DNA of 64,000 nucleotides from an uncultured Vampirovibrio sp. (lineage in GTDB: Bacteria; Cyanobacteriota; Vampirovibrionia; Gastranaerophilales; Gastranaerophilaceae): contig CAJTPW010000004.1 in the NCBI GenBank assembly GCA_910578465.1, positions 62,001-126,000 of the forward strand, given 5' to 3'. The position numbers and the translations under genes are program-made. Within the stretch, counting starts at the first letter, position 1. Every line of letters starts with the position of its first letter. Below are positions 8,351 to 16,006 of this stretch, piece by piece. Below the pieces are notes generated by a model. It was not told the origin of the DNA and did not search any database. It saw only the letters and a list, made by a program, of their open reading frames with translations.

Positions 8351-9436
8351 ATGAAAAATAAAAATTTATACGATATTTTGGGGCTTGACCCGCACGCTTC
8401 AAAGGAAGACATAAAAGCTGCCTACAGAAGGCTTGTGCGGATTTATCACCCCGATGTAAATAAGACAAAAGAAGCTGAAGATTATTTTAAACTCCTGAAT
8501 AATGCTGTGGAGACGCTTCTTGACGATGCAAAAAGGCTTCAATATGACACTATGGTAGGCTTTTCAGAGGTTTATAATTCGCACGGCACAAAAGGCGCTT
8601 CTTCAAAAGCGGGTATGTCTGAAAAAAACGGTATAGAATTCGGTAAAAAAACGGGTGAAAACAAAAAGGGCAGTGCTTTTTCGGGGCAAAAAACAAGTGA
8701 AACACTTAAAAATACTGGTTTTTTTGAAAATGATATTGCTATAAAACCTGATAATAAAGCTTTTGACAGAAATAAACGGGCTAAAACATGCACAAAAAGC
8801 CCTGAAATAGACGGTAAGGATATTGAAACCGTCGTAAAAATATCAAAAGATGAAGCAAAACATGGAACAATGAGGAAAATCAACGTTCTTCATACCGATA
8901 AATGTCCAAAATGCTTGGGGCGCAAGTATTTTAACGGGATGGTTTGTGCCCTTTGCCACGGTGCAGGCGAAAAATCGGAACACAAAATTATGAGCGTCAA
9001 AATTCCTGCGGGAATTAAAAGCGGTGTCAAAATGAAAGTGAAAGGCGAAGGCGAATACGGGAAATTTGGCGGCAAAAACGGCGACCTTTACCTTTTGATA
9101 GAAATTGTGTCCGAAAAAACCGAAAACAAGTTTGAGAATAATGAAAAATTTGAAGACGGAAATATTTTGATTGAAACTTCTATAACTCCGTGGCAAGCGG
9201 TTTTGGGGGGAGAAATCACCGTGCCTTTGGGTGATGGTTTTGTAAAGATTAAAATCCCGCCTTTGACAAAATCCATGACAAGATTTAAACTTAAAAAGGA
9301 AAGCTTAAATGCCCGAATGTCAGGATTGACGGCAGATTACACGGTTGTTGTAAAGATAGATATTTCTGAAAATTTGAGCAAAAAAGAGCTTGAACTTTAT
9401 GAAAAACTCAGGGATTTGGATGTGAAAAAAGGCTGA
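8351..9436 (+). CDS. DnaJ-like co-chaperone with a reduced zinc centre
   Basis: A 361-residue Hsp40 protein. The J domain occupies residues 5-70 with HPD at 33-35, the motif that stimulates DnaK ATPase. A long low-complexity linker of about 85 residues (70-155) follows. The zinc region has only two CxxC pairs, C185/C188 and C199/C202 (CPKCLGRK and CALCHGAG), instead of the four repeats of canonical DnaJ, enough for one zinc ion. The C-terminal substrate-binding beta domains follow (KIPAGIKSGVKMKVKGEGEYG; PWQAVLGGEITVP). It is probably a specialised second DnaJ, not the main one. Confidence 0.85.
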   Translation: MKNKNLYDILGLDPHASKEDIKAAYRRLVRIYHPDVNKTKEAEDYFKLLNNAVETLLDDAKRLQYDTMVGFSEVYNSHGTKGASSKAGMSEKNGIEFGKKTGENKKGSAFSGQKTSETLKNTGFFENDIAIKPDNKAFDRNKRAKTCTKSPEIDGKDIETVVKISKDEAKHGTMRKINVLHTDKCPKCLGRKYFNGMVCALCHGAGEKSEHKIMSVKIPAGIKSGVKMKVKGEGEYGKFGGKNGDLYLLIEIVSEKTENKFENNEKFEDGNILIETSITPWQAVLGGEITVPLGDGFVKIKIPPLTKSMTRFKLKKESLNARMSGLTADYTVVVKIDISENLSKKELELYEKLRDLDVKKG

Positions 9437-9508
9437 AATTCTTGAATGGCAAATAATATACGGATTTAAAACCGCTAAATCACACTAAGATAAGGGATTA
9501 AAGAGAAA

Positions 9509-10177
9509 TTGGAAAAGACTTGCAAAATATCGGAAATTTTTGAATCAATTCAGGGAGAAGGGCTGTGTATCGGTGAAAAGCATCTGTTTGTGCGGCTTTT
9601 TGGGTGTAATTTGGCGTGTAAATATTGTGATACCAATGTTCCCGATGATAAAAAAGCTGTAGTACTCACAAAATCAGCACTTTATGATGAAATAAAACAT
9701 TATAGCGCCGAAACCATTAGTTTTACAGGCGGAGAACCTCTTTTACAATCGGAATTTTTAAGGGATTTTTTAGCGGAATATAAAAGTTCCTTAAAGAAAA
9801 AAATATACTTAGAAACCAATGGCAGCCTGCCTTACAACCTAAGGGACGTTATTGAATATGTTGATGTTGTTGCAATGGATATAAAGCTTGAAAGTGCGAC
9901 AGGACAGAAAAATGATTTTTCCACAAATGATGAATTTTTGCTTGTAGCAAGGGATTCAAATGTTTTTGCAAAAGTTGTTTTTGATGAAAATATTACAGAT
10001 AAAGAAATAACGGGGCTTGCAAATTTGGGGTTAAAGCATGGGATAGAAATAATTTTGCAGCCTAAAATGCCTATATCAAAAAAGCTTGATATGACAGCAA
10101 TTTTCCAAAAATTGTATTCAAAATATTCAAGAATTCGCCTCATTCCTCAGGTGCACAAATTCCTGAATTTGCCGTAG
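9509..10177 (+). CDS. queE: 7-carboxy-7-deazaguanine synthase
   Basis: A 222-residue radical SAM enzyme that converts 6-carboxytetrahydropterin to 7-carboxy-7-deazaguanine on the way to preQ0/queuosine. The N-terminal ESIQGEG motif and the [4Fe-4S] motif C33-x3-C37-x2-C40 (CNLACKYC) are diagnostic; FTGGEPLL is the SAM-binding GGE motif. No ATG is available near the N-terminus; the start is TTG at 9509 with AAGGG at 9492-9496. No other que gene is adjacent. Confidence 0.9.
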   Translation: MEKTCKISEIFESIQGEGLCIGEKHLFVRLFGCNLACKYCDTNVPDDKKAVVLTKSALYDEIKHYSAETISFTGGEPLLQSEFLRDFLAEYKSSLKKKIYLETNGSLPYNLRDVIEYVDVVAMDIKLESATGQKNDFSTNDEFLLVARDSNVFAKVVFDENITDKEITGLANLGLKHGIEIILQPKMPISKKLDMTAIFQKLYSKYSRIRLIPQVHKFLNLP

Positions 10178-10225
10178 GATAAGGCTTTTAGGCTATAAGT
10201 TTTAGTTTATAAAAGCTTTTTCCTA

Positions 10226-10254
10226 TTGAAAAAAATACAAAATGGGGTTATAAT
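10226..10254 (+). promoter_or_regulatory. Strong promoter of the small RNA opposing the toxin-like gene
   Basis: TTGAAA (10226-10231), exactly 17 nt, TATAAT (10249-10254). Predicted start near 10261. It drives a short RNA that ends at a terminator 80 nt downstream. Confidence 0.75.
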
Positions 10255-10297
10255 GAAAACACAGAGTGGCAGTTTGCGAAGCTGCCGAATGCTCTTA

Positions 10298-10308
10298 GGA
10301 ATTGAAAC
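10298..10308 (+). repeat. Direct repeat copy 1 (GGAATTGAAAC)
   Basis: Eleven identical bases recur at 10426-10436. This copy is inside the small RNA; the other is complementary to the 5' UTR of the toxin-like mRNA, so the two RNAs can pair there in trans. Confidence 0.7.
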
Positions 10309-10309
10309 G

Positions 10310-10341
10310 GCGCCTATCTTTTTTGATGGGTGCTGTTTTTT
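10310..10341 (+). terminator. Terminator of the putative antisense RNA
   Basis: A 9-bp stem 10310-10318 (GCGCCTATC) with 10325-10333 (GATGGGTGC), including two G-U pairs, loop of six T, then TGTTTTTT. It overlaps the last codons and stop of the small toxin-like ORF on the other strand. Confidence 0.75.
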
Positions 10342-10394
10342 ATTATGAACATTATCAATAAAATCAAAATTAGTGTTAAATTGATGTTTTCCAT
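10314..10394 (-). CDS. 26-residue hydrophobic peptide, putative type I toxin
   Basis: ATG at 10394 is preceded by AAAGGAG (10407-10401) with a 6-nt spacer, one of the best ribosome sites in the window. The peptide starts MENINLTLILILLIMF, continues II, and ends KNSTHQKR before TAG. That is a single short membrane-spanning segment followed by a positively charged tail, the layout of Fst/Ldr/TxpA-class type I toxins. It is too short for standard gene callers. A terminator-like hairpin upstream (10482-10461) insulates it from the TPR gene; I could not identify its own promoter. Family membership is inferred from architecture only. Confidence 0.6.
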   Translation of the reverse strand: MENINLTLILILLIMFIIKNSTHQKR

Positions 10395-10425
10395 ACTTAA
10401 CTCCTTTCTATTTTAACTGTCGACC

Positions 10426-10436
10426 GGAATTGAAAC
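10426..10436 (+). repeat. Direct repeat copy 2 (GGAATTGAAAC)
   Basis: The second copy of the 11-nt repeat. On the minus strand it reads GTTTCAATTCC and falls in the presumed 5' UTR of the toxin-like mRNA, 19 nt upstream of its Shine-Dalgarno site. Confidence 0.7.
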
Positions 10437-10460
10437 ATTAATGTTGTGTCGAAGCTTTTT

Positions 10461-10482
10461 AGAAAAGAGTATTTTTTACTCT
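10461..10482 (-). terminator. Terminator downstream of the TPR gene
   Basis: On the minus strand AGAGTA / TACTCT with an AAAAA loop, followed by TTTCT. A second hairpin, AAACAGGT / ACCTGTTT, lies nearer the TPR stop (about 10548-10572). Together they should end the tmk-TPR transcript before the toxin-like gene. Confidence 0.6.
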
Positions 10483-10591
10483 GTGTTTGAATTTTCAATG
10501 TGCTCGCATGTTAAGTATGTACGTCAAATGCACAGCTATGAACGCTAAACAGGTACAGCGCCACCTGTTTTAGTGTATCTTGATTTTAAAA

Positions 10592-12346
10592 TTATCTCCT
10601 GAACCTGCTTCTGATTTCAGCTTCCGTGTCTTTAATTCCTTTGGCATCTTTTGTTGTGCGGAAAAGCTTTAACTTAGCTTCATAGAGGCTTCTTTCGTCA
10701 GGGAACTTTGCAATCCCGTCATCTAAAACCTTAATGGCAACAGGGGTGTTTTTCTTGTCGTAATAAATTGTTGAAAAGTCTAAGAAATCTTGCACCGTGC
10801 GTGGTTTCAGGTTTGCAATTGCGTTAATTTCTTTTGAATAAGCATTTTTGTCCCCGAGGCTTCTGTAGGCCTGAGCAAGATTGTAAAGGTACATAGCCCT
10901 TTTGGGGTCAAGTTCTACAGCCTTTTTGAACATATAAATTGCCTGATCCGTATCAAAATTTTTGTATTCAATAAGTCCGAAATAGTTGTAAAGATCTGCT
11001 TCAAGTTCGAAATCCAAATCAAGCTCCATAGCCTTTTTAAAGGCATTTTGGGCAGATGATAAATCATTTTCGCTGTAATAAATTTTTCCCAATTCAAAGT
11101 AATAATTAGGGTTTTCACTTTGTTTTATTGCATCAAGCAGATATCCTTTACCTTCTTTAACGTTGGTATTTGCAACGCAAATTTTTGCTAAATAATAAAG
11201 CATATCAGGGTTTTTAGAGCCTTGCGAAGTTACGGTTGACGCTTTTCTTAAAGCTTTAATTCCGTCAGATAAATTGCCCTCTTCAACATAGCTTATCCCA
11301 AGCCCCATAAGCGCTTCATAGAAATTTCCGTCTATCAAAACGGCATTTTTAAAATTCGCATTTGCATTTGAATAATCCTTATTTTCAAGGTAAAAATTTC
11401 CAAGCTCTAAATAGGCATATTTGCTGTTCGGGTTTACTTTCAAGGCTTCTTTTAAATATTTTTCTCTCTGCTTGTTTACCCCTGTTTGCCTGCCGGGTTT
11501 TTTCAGGGCATTATCTTTCAGAGCTTCATATTTTGCAAGGTTTATATAAGTTAAATTAAAGTTTCTATCAGCCCTTAAAGCCTTGTTTAGTGCCGTTTTT
11601 GCTTCATCGAATTCATTCATCTGCAAATGGCACAATGCAAGATTATTCAATGCCTGTACACTTTTCGGGTTGATTTCAATTGCCTTTGTAAAATAAGTAA
11701 TTGCACTCTTGCAATCCCCTGAATAATAGTATTCAAGACCTTTTGTGTTGTAATAATCAAAATCATATTTTGGAATGGTTGTTATGTTTAAATTTTTTGC
11801 CCAGATGGATGAAAGCAACGTATTATCAAGCATTAACGCCCTTTTAAAGTAAACGGCGGCTTGATTCGGGTTGTTTTGATTATAGTAAATTTTGGTCTTT
11901 AAAATAAGTCCGTTCAAATTGTTCGGGTTCACATTCAAAATTAAATCAGTATATTGAAGCGCCTTTATGTAATTTCCCGAATCATAATACATATTTGCCA
12001 TATCAAGGTAATCGTCTTCTGCAGTGGAACCTGCGGTATATTTTGGCGCAACGCTTATTTTTTCAAGGTTTTTTGATAATTCGTAAGATTTTTGAAGATG
12101 ATAGGCGGATTTATCCATCTTATTCAAATTTTTATAGCAAAGACCAAGGTAATAATGCCCGTCAGAATCGTTCGGGCTGCTTTTTATGTAGCCTTCAAAA
12201 AATTTGGCAGCTTCTGCGTATTTTTGGCTGTTTATAAGGTTTACACCCGTTTCAATATTCCAGAGAGGACTTGAAAACCCTTGAGTTTGGATTAAAAGAG
12301 CTAAACAAACCACTAAAAATCTTTTTTTTATGCCTAATTTTTTCAT
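10592..12346 (-). CDS. Exported TPR-repeat protein
   Basis: 584 residues with an N-terminal signal peptide (basic MKKLGIKKRF, hydrophobic core to about residue 25) and then tandem tetratricopeptide repeats over nearly the full length (e.g. GHYYLGLCYKNLNKMDKSAY; KSVQALNNLALCHLQMNEF). TPR solenoids bind other proteins; the location is presumably periplasmic or surface. Its start overlaps the tmk stop by 4 bp (ATGA), so translation is coupled to thymidylate kinase. A second, larger TPR protein lies at 47.9 kb. Partner unknown. Confidence 0.8.
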   Translation of the reverse strand: MKKLGIKKRFLVVCLALLIQTQGFSSPLWNIETGVNLINSQKYAEAAKFFEGYIKSSPNDSDGHYYLGLCYKNLNKMDKSAYHLQKSYELSKNLEKISVAPKYTAGSTAEDDYLDMANMYYDSGNYIKALQYTDLILNVNPNNLNGLILKTKIYYNQNNPNQAAVYFKRALMLDNTLLSSIWAKNLNITTIPKYDFDYYNTKGLEYYYSGDCKSAITYFTKAIEINPKSVQALNNLALCHLQMNEFDEAKTALNKALRADRNFNLTYINLAKYEALKDNALKKPGRQTGVNKQREKYLKEALKVNPNSKYAYLELGNFYLENKDYSNANANFKNAVLIDGNFYEALMGLGISYVEEGNLSDGIKALRKASTVTSQGSKNPDMLYYLAKICVANTNVKEGKGYLLDAIKQSENPNYYFELGKIYYSENDLSSAQNAFKKAMELDLDFELEADLYNYFGLIEYKNFDTDQAIYMFKKAVELDPKRAMYLYNLAQAYRSLGDKNAYSKEINAIANLKPRTVQDFLDFSTIYYDKKNTPVAIKVLDDGIAKFPDERSLYEAKLKLFRTTKDAKGIKDTEAEIRSRFRR

Positions 12347-12978
12347 ACGTTTAAAAATTCCTCAATTACTTTTAAAGTATCCGAGAAAACCTTCTCTATA
12401 CTTTGATTTGCGTCTATCACCTTCACCCTTTTCGGGTCATTTTTTGCTATGTCTAAATATCCCTGTCTTAATTTTTTGTGAAATTCAAGTCCTTCCGCTT
12501 CAAGACGGTCTTTTTCACCGCCGAGTCTTTTTTGGGCAATTTCCGAGTCAATATCAAAAACTATTGTCAAATCAGGCTTTATGCCGTTTGTTGCAATATC
12601 ATTCAGGTATTTAATTTTTTCCAAATCCTGACATCTGCCATATCCCTGATAGGCAAGGGTTGAATCCGTATGTCTGTCGCAAAGAACGATTTTACCTTCG
12701 TTTAACGCAGGTTTTATTTTATATTCAATATGCTGGGCTCTGTCTGCAAGGTAGAGAAAAGTTTCTGCAATATTTGAAACGGGAGCTTCATAATGAAGGA
12801 GTATTTTCCTTAAATGCACGCCCAAATCAGAACCTCCGGGTTCACGCGTCAGGATGTTTTCAATATTTTTTTTGTCCAGGTATTCGCAAAGAAGCTTAAT
12901 TTGTGTTGTTTTGCCACAACCGTCCGCACCTTCAAAGGTGATAAAATATCCTCTTTTTTCCCCGTGTTCGTTGTGCAT
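12343..12978 (-). CDS. tmk: Thymidylate kinase
   Basis: 211 residues; phosphorylates dTMP to dTDP. The P-loop GADGCGKT is at residues 17-24, followed by LTREPGGSDLG (the DR/E-P-G-G substrate motif) and LCDRHTDSTLAYQGYGR (the catalytic DR(Y/H) motif and LID region). The product has about nine extra residues before the usual start of the fold. It is the first gene of a two-gene unit with the TPR protein. Confidence 0.93.
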   Translation of the reverse strand: MHNEHGEKRGYFITFEGADGCGKTTQIKLLCEYLDKKNIENILTREPGGSDLGVHLRKILLHYEAPVSNIAETFLYLADRAQHIEYKIKPALNEGKIVLCDRHTDSTLAYQGYGRCQDLEKIKYLNDIATNGIKPDLTIVFDIDSEIAQKRLGGEKDRLEAEGLEFHKKLRQGYLDIAKNDPKRVKVIDANQSIEKVFSDTLKVIEEFLNV

Positions 12979-13147
12979 ACCGTGAAGTTTCCCAATCTCT
13001 TTTAAGTTTATTATATTATAATATTACAATTTTTGCTAAATTGTAAAAATTGAAAAATAAAGTTATAGTTTTTTAAAAAATTTAATCTATAATGTTGTTG
13101 TGAAACAGATTACCCATATAAAATTTTAAATCGAGAAGGATTTTAAG

Positions 13148-13819
13148 TTGGAAAATTTTGAAGTGAAAAATATTAATCAGATGGAAGAAATAATAACTGC
13201 GGGACAGCTTTTAAAAATATTAAATTCAAATCCGAAAGAAGTATCCACGCTTTGCCAGAAAGCTTGTTTAAAGCCTAAAAAAGACGGTTTTGGCAACATT
13301 TATTTTTCAAAAGATGATATTGATGTGCTCAAAAAGGTTAAAGAACTCTATAGGCACACAAAAGAGCTTCAAGAAGAAAAAAAGCGTGCAATAGAAGAAG
13401 CAGTTAAGAAAATGAATATTAAAAAAGAAGAAAATGAACCGGGTGTTTTATATAAATCCAAAGAAAATAATTTCTTGCAAAGGGTGAAAGAAAGAGCACA
13501 GAAGCAAGAAATGGTATCTGTTTCAAATGCTTCTGATTTATTGTCTTTAGATGGCGCAGAAGACAGTGTTTCAAGAGGGCTTGCCGCTCTTGAAAATAAT
13601 ATTGTGGATAGAATTTCCAGCGTTTTGAGCGAAAAAATGGACGGGCTTGATGAAATTGTTGTGGAATTAATCCGTGCAAAGACCGAAAACGAATCATTAA
13701 GACAAAAGTTAAACGAATTAAATAAGGAAAATTTTACTCTTAAAAGTGAAAATTCAAGCTTTAAATCGGTTGGTCTCGGTTTTTACGTTAAAAAAGCGTC
13801 CGATGATTATATGCTCTAA
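13148..13819 (+). CDS. MerR-like helix-turn-helix protein with coiled coil
   Basis: 223 residues. Residues about 16-70 resemble a MerR-type winged helix (ITAGQLLKILN, then FGNIYFSKDDIDVLKKVKEL), followed by charged helices and a C-terminal coiled coil (about 165-205: RAKTENESLRQKLNELNKEN). The start is TTG at 13148, with AGAAGGA 7 nt upstream; the next Met is further in. A TATAAT lies at 13088-13093. No effector domain is visible. It could be a regulator or a chromosome-associated scaffolding protein. The histidine kinase follows after 88 bp. Confidence 0.6.
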   Translation: MENFEVKNINQMEEIITAGQLLKILNSNPKEVSTLCQKACLKPKKDGFGNIYFSKDDIDVLKKVKELYRHTKELQEEKKRAIEEAVKKMNIKKEENEPGVLYKSKENNFLQRVKERAQKQEMVSVSNASDLLSLDGAEDSVSRGLAALENNIVDRISSVLSEKMDGLDEIVVELIRAKTENESLRQKLNELNKENFTLKSENSSFKSVGLGFYVKKASDDYML

Positions 13820-13907
13820 AGCTTGGTTTGGTCTGATTTTTCGGGCCTTAAACGTTTTAAACACGGGAGTTTGGGGCATACACAAATATAGGGGCAGGGG
13901 TTAAATT

Positions 13908-15797
13908 ATGAGCACCATATTAAAAAGCTTTTACCATAACCTGAAAGAGCCCATAATTATCTGTGATTTTTCGGTGCCTGAAAACAACGGCAAAGAAGGC
14001 CCAAAAGGACAAGCGGATGTTCAAAACGAAGGCAAAAAAGGCAGTGCCAACAAACTTGAAAACTTAAACGGCGTATATTTTAACAAAGCATTCCAAAATG
14101 TTTTTTCCGATATAAATTCTGAAACGGGCATAAAAGCTTTAAAAAAGCTTGATTACAAGTTTTATTTTGAATTTTGTCTTTTGGAAAGTGAAAATCTGAA
14201 AACGTATTCCCCCCTAAAAGATGCGATTGAATCGAAAAAAAACTTTAGTCTTTACGGGATGTATCAAAAGAATGAGAGGGAATATCTTTATTTTTTAATT
14301 CAGGCATTTTCTCTGAAAAAATATCGCATTTTGTATTTTTACGATATCACTAAAGAAAGAATGCTGGAGCGGCTTTCAAGCGAAAACGAAAAGCTTAAAA
14401 TTCAAAACAGAGAATTTTTAAACACAAATTCAAAGGCGCAAAATCAGGCTGTGAAAATGGCTCTTTTAAACAGAATTTCAACCGGTATTTCAAAAACTAT
14501 CGACATTAACGACCTTTTAAATACTGCCTTAAGCGAGCTGAGTATTATTTTTGGCGCAAAAAAAGCATACTTTGCAAAGAGGGTGCAAACATCAGGCGGA
14601 GAGGAGTTTGAGGTTGAATATACCCATCCTTTTGAAAAGCAGGCTGCAGGTGAAATTTTAAAATATGACAAAACAACAACCGATGATATTTTAGACAATA
14701 AAATTTCAATTCAGGTATGCCTGAAAGATAATGAAAATGCTAAAGAGCCCATGGCATCGCCTTTAACAAGGATAATTCTTCCGATTATGAATAAGGAGAA
14801 TTTGGTTGCGATTGTTGTAATTTTAACCGCAAAGAAAAATGTTGAAGAAATTGAAAAAGAGCTTCTTTTGGGGGTTTCAATGCAAATCTCAAGCGCAATT
14901 ACACAGGCAATGCTCTTTAAGGCGGTTTCGGATAAAAAAGAGGAGCTTGAAGCAGCGCTTACAGAGTTGAAAGAAACTCAATTACAGCTTATAAACTCTG
15001 AAAAAATGGCGTCTCTGGGCCAATTGATAGCTTCTGTCGCGCATGAAATCAATACCCCGCTTGCAAGCATTTGTGCAAATAATGAAATTGCAAAGCGTTT
15101 CTTTGATACGAATGAAACTTTCGATAAAGATATTGTGGAAATTTTAAAAGATACAAACGATATCGATAAAGACGCCATTAAGCGGATTACAAACCTTGTG
15201 CAATCCTTAAAACGCTTTGTAAGACTTGATGAGATGACAAGTCAGGCTGCAAATATCAATGAAGAGCTTGATTTAACTCTGAATTTACTTCGCCATAAGC
15301 TTAAAAAAGATATAAAGCTTGTGAAAAACTATGGCGACATTCCGCTTGTAGAGTGTTATCCGAATATGCTGAATCAGGTATTTTTAAATATTTTAATGAA
15401 TGCGATTCAAAGCATTGAAAAGCAGGCTTCAATTGAAAATGCAGGACTTTCGGGTGCACCTTCAAAAAATCGGGGTGCAGACGGGTGTTATTGTGGTGAA
15501 ATCATCATCACGACAGCAATTTTTGAGGATAAACTTTCCGTTAAAATTGAAGATAACGGCCTTGGAATAAAAGAAGAGGATAAGAAAAAGATTTTTCAGG
15601 CAGGCTTTACGACAAAAAAAGTCGGCGAGGGTACGGGGCTTGGTCTTGCAATTTGTAAAAAAATTATAGAAAAGCATAAAGGCGAAATTACCTTTGAAAG
15701 CAAGAGTTACAGGGTGAAAGGAAGCTCTGAAGGCAGTTCAGGTTCAAGAGATCGGGTTGTGAAGAATACTGTTTTTGAAATCATACTGCCGTTATAA
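13908..15797 (+). CDS. Cytoplasmic GAF-domain sensor histidine kinase
   Basis: 629 residues without a convincing membrane segment. The N-terminal ~150 residues look like a degenerate PAS-type sensor; a GAF-like domain spans about 185-335; a coiled-coil helix leads to the dimerisation domain with phospho-acceptor H379 in VAHEINTPLASI. The ATPase domain has the N box (NQVFLNILMNAIQS), G1 (DNGLGIKEED) and G2 (GEGTGLGLAI). It autophosphorylates in response to an unknown cytoplasmic cue. No response regulator is adjacent, so it is an orphan here; the upstream MerR-like gene is the only candidate neighbour. Confidence 0.85.
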   Translation: MSTILKSFYHNLKEPIIICDFSVPENNGKEGPKGQADVQNEGKKGSANKLENLNGVYFNKAFQNVFSDINSETGIKALKKLDYKFYFEFCLLESENLKTYSPLKDAIESKKNFSLYGMYQKNEREYLYFLIQAFSLKKYRILYFYDITKERMLERLSSENEKLKIQNREFLNTNSKAQNQAVKMALLNRISTGISKTIDINDLLNTALSELSIIFGAKKAYFAKRVQTSGGEEFEVEYTHPFEKQAAGEILKYDKTTTDDILDNKISIQVCLKDNENAKEPMASPLTRIILPIMNKENLVAIVVILTAKKNVEEIEKELLLGVSMQISSAITQAMLFKAVSDKKEELEAALTELKETQLQLINSEKMASLGQLIASVAHEINTPLASICANNEIAKRFFDTNETFDKDIVEILKDTNDIDKDAIKRITNLVQSLKRFVRLDEMTSQAANINEELDLTLNLLRHKLKKDIKLVKNYGDIPLVECYPNMLNQVFLNILMNAIQSIEKQASIENAGLSGAPSKNRGADGCYCGEIIITTAIFEDKLSVKIEDNGLGIKEEDKKKIFQAGFTTKKVGEGTGLGLAICKKIIEKHKGEITFESKSYRVKGSSEGSSGSRDRVVKNTVFEIILPL

Positions 15798-15858
15798 AAT
15801 TAGCGTCCCATAGCTTAAAATTTTCGGGCAGTGTTTTAGAATTTATTAATTGTTAGGG

Positions 15859-15886
15859 TTGACAAACTTTTTTAATTATCTATAAT
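15859..15886 (+). promoter_or_regulatory. Promoter with a long structured leader
   Basis: TTGACA (15859-15864), 16 nt, TATAAT (15881-15886). The predicted start near 15894 leaves a leader of about 113 nt before the gene at 16007. Confidence 0.75.
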
Positions 15887-15909
15887 TATTCTATTGTTAG
15901 TCGAAGCTA

Positions 15910-15944
15910 ACACAAGGCAAAACCCTCTTGTGTGGGGGATTTGC
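15910..15944 (+). promoter_or_regulatory. Two mutually exclusive hairpins in a 5' leader
   Basis: Hairpin A pairs ACACAAG (15910-15916) with CTTGTGT (15927-15933). Hairpin B pairs GCAAAACCC (15917-15925) with GGGATTTGC (15936-15944), with one mismatch. Each arm of B or A falls in the loop of the other, so they cannot form together. A short TTAG/CTAA hairpin precedes them. This is the arrangement of a switch or attenuator; no known class recognised. Confidence 0.45.
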
Positions 15945-16006
15945 TCTGTCAAAAATTTTTAAGTTTAAAATTTTGCCGTTAAATCAGGTTTTATAAGGAA
16001 TTTTAT

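Larger units (their letters stand above)
10261..10341 (+). ncRNA. Putative antisense RNA antitoxin
   Basis: An about 80-nt RNA bounded by a consensus promoter and a terminator. Its 5' part folds as GGCAGTT/AGCTGCC (10268-10274 with 10280-10286) closing a TGCGA loop, extended by AGAG/CTCT (10263-10266 with 10292-10295). It then contains GGAATTGAAAC (10298-10308), identical to 10426-10436, whose complement lies in the 5' UTR of the convergent toxin-like mRNA. Its last 28 nt are antisense to the 3' end of the toxin ORF. This architecture resembles RNA II of the Fst/par type I system; the assignment is inference. Confidence 0.55.

Noticed and set aside
10261..10341. Small RNA as SRP (4.5S) RNA
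   Set aside because: No GGAA tetraloop or AGCAGCC motif, and too short for a full SRP RNA despite ffh in the window.
10298..10436. GGAATTGAAAC twice, resembling the 3' end of some CRISPR repeats
   Set aside because: Only two 11-nt copies, 128 bp apart, no spacers and no cas genes. The position fits RNA-RNA pairing of the toxin-like module better.
15910..15944. H-type pseudoknot formed by both helices
   Set aside because: Connecting loops are 0, 1 and 2 nt, too short to span 7-bp and 9-bp stems; alternative hairpins are the realistic reading.
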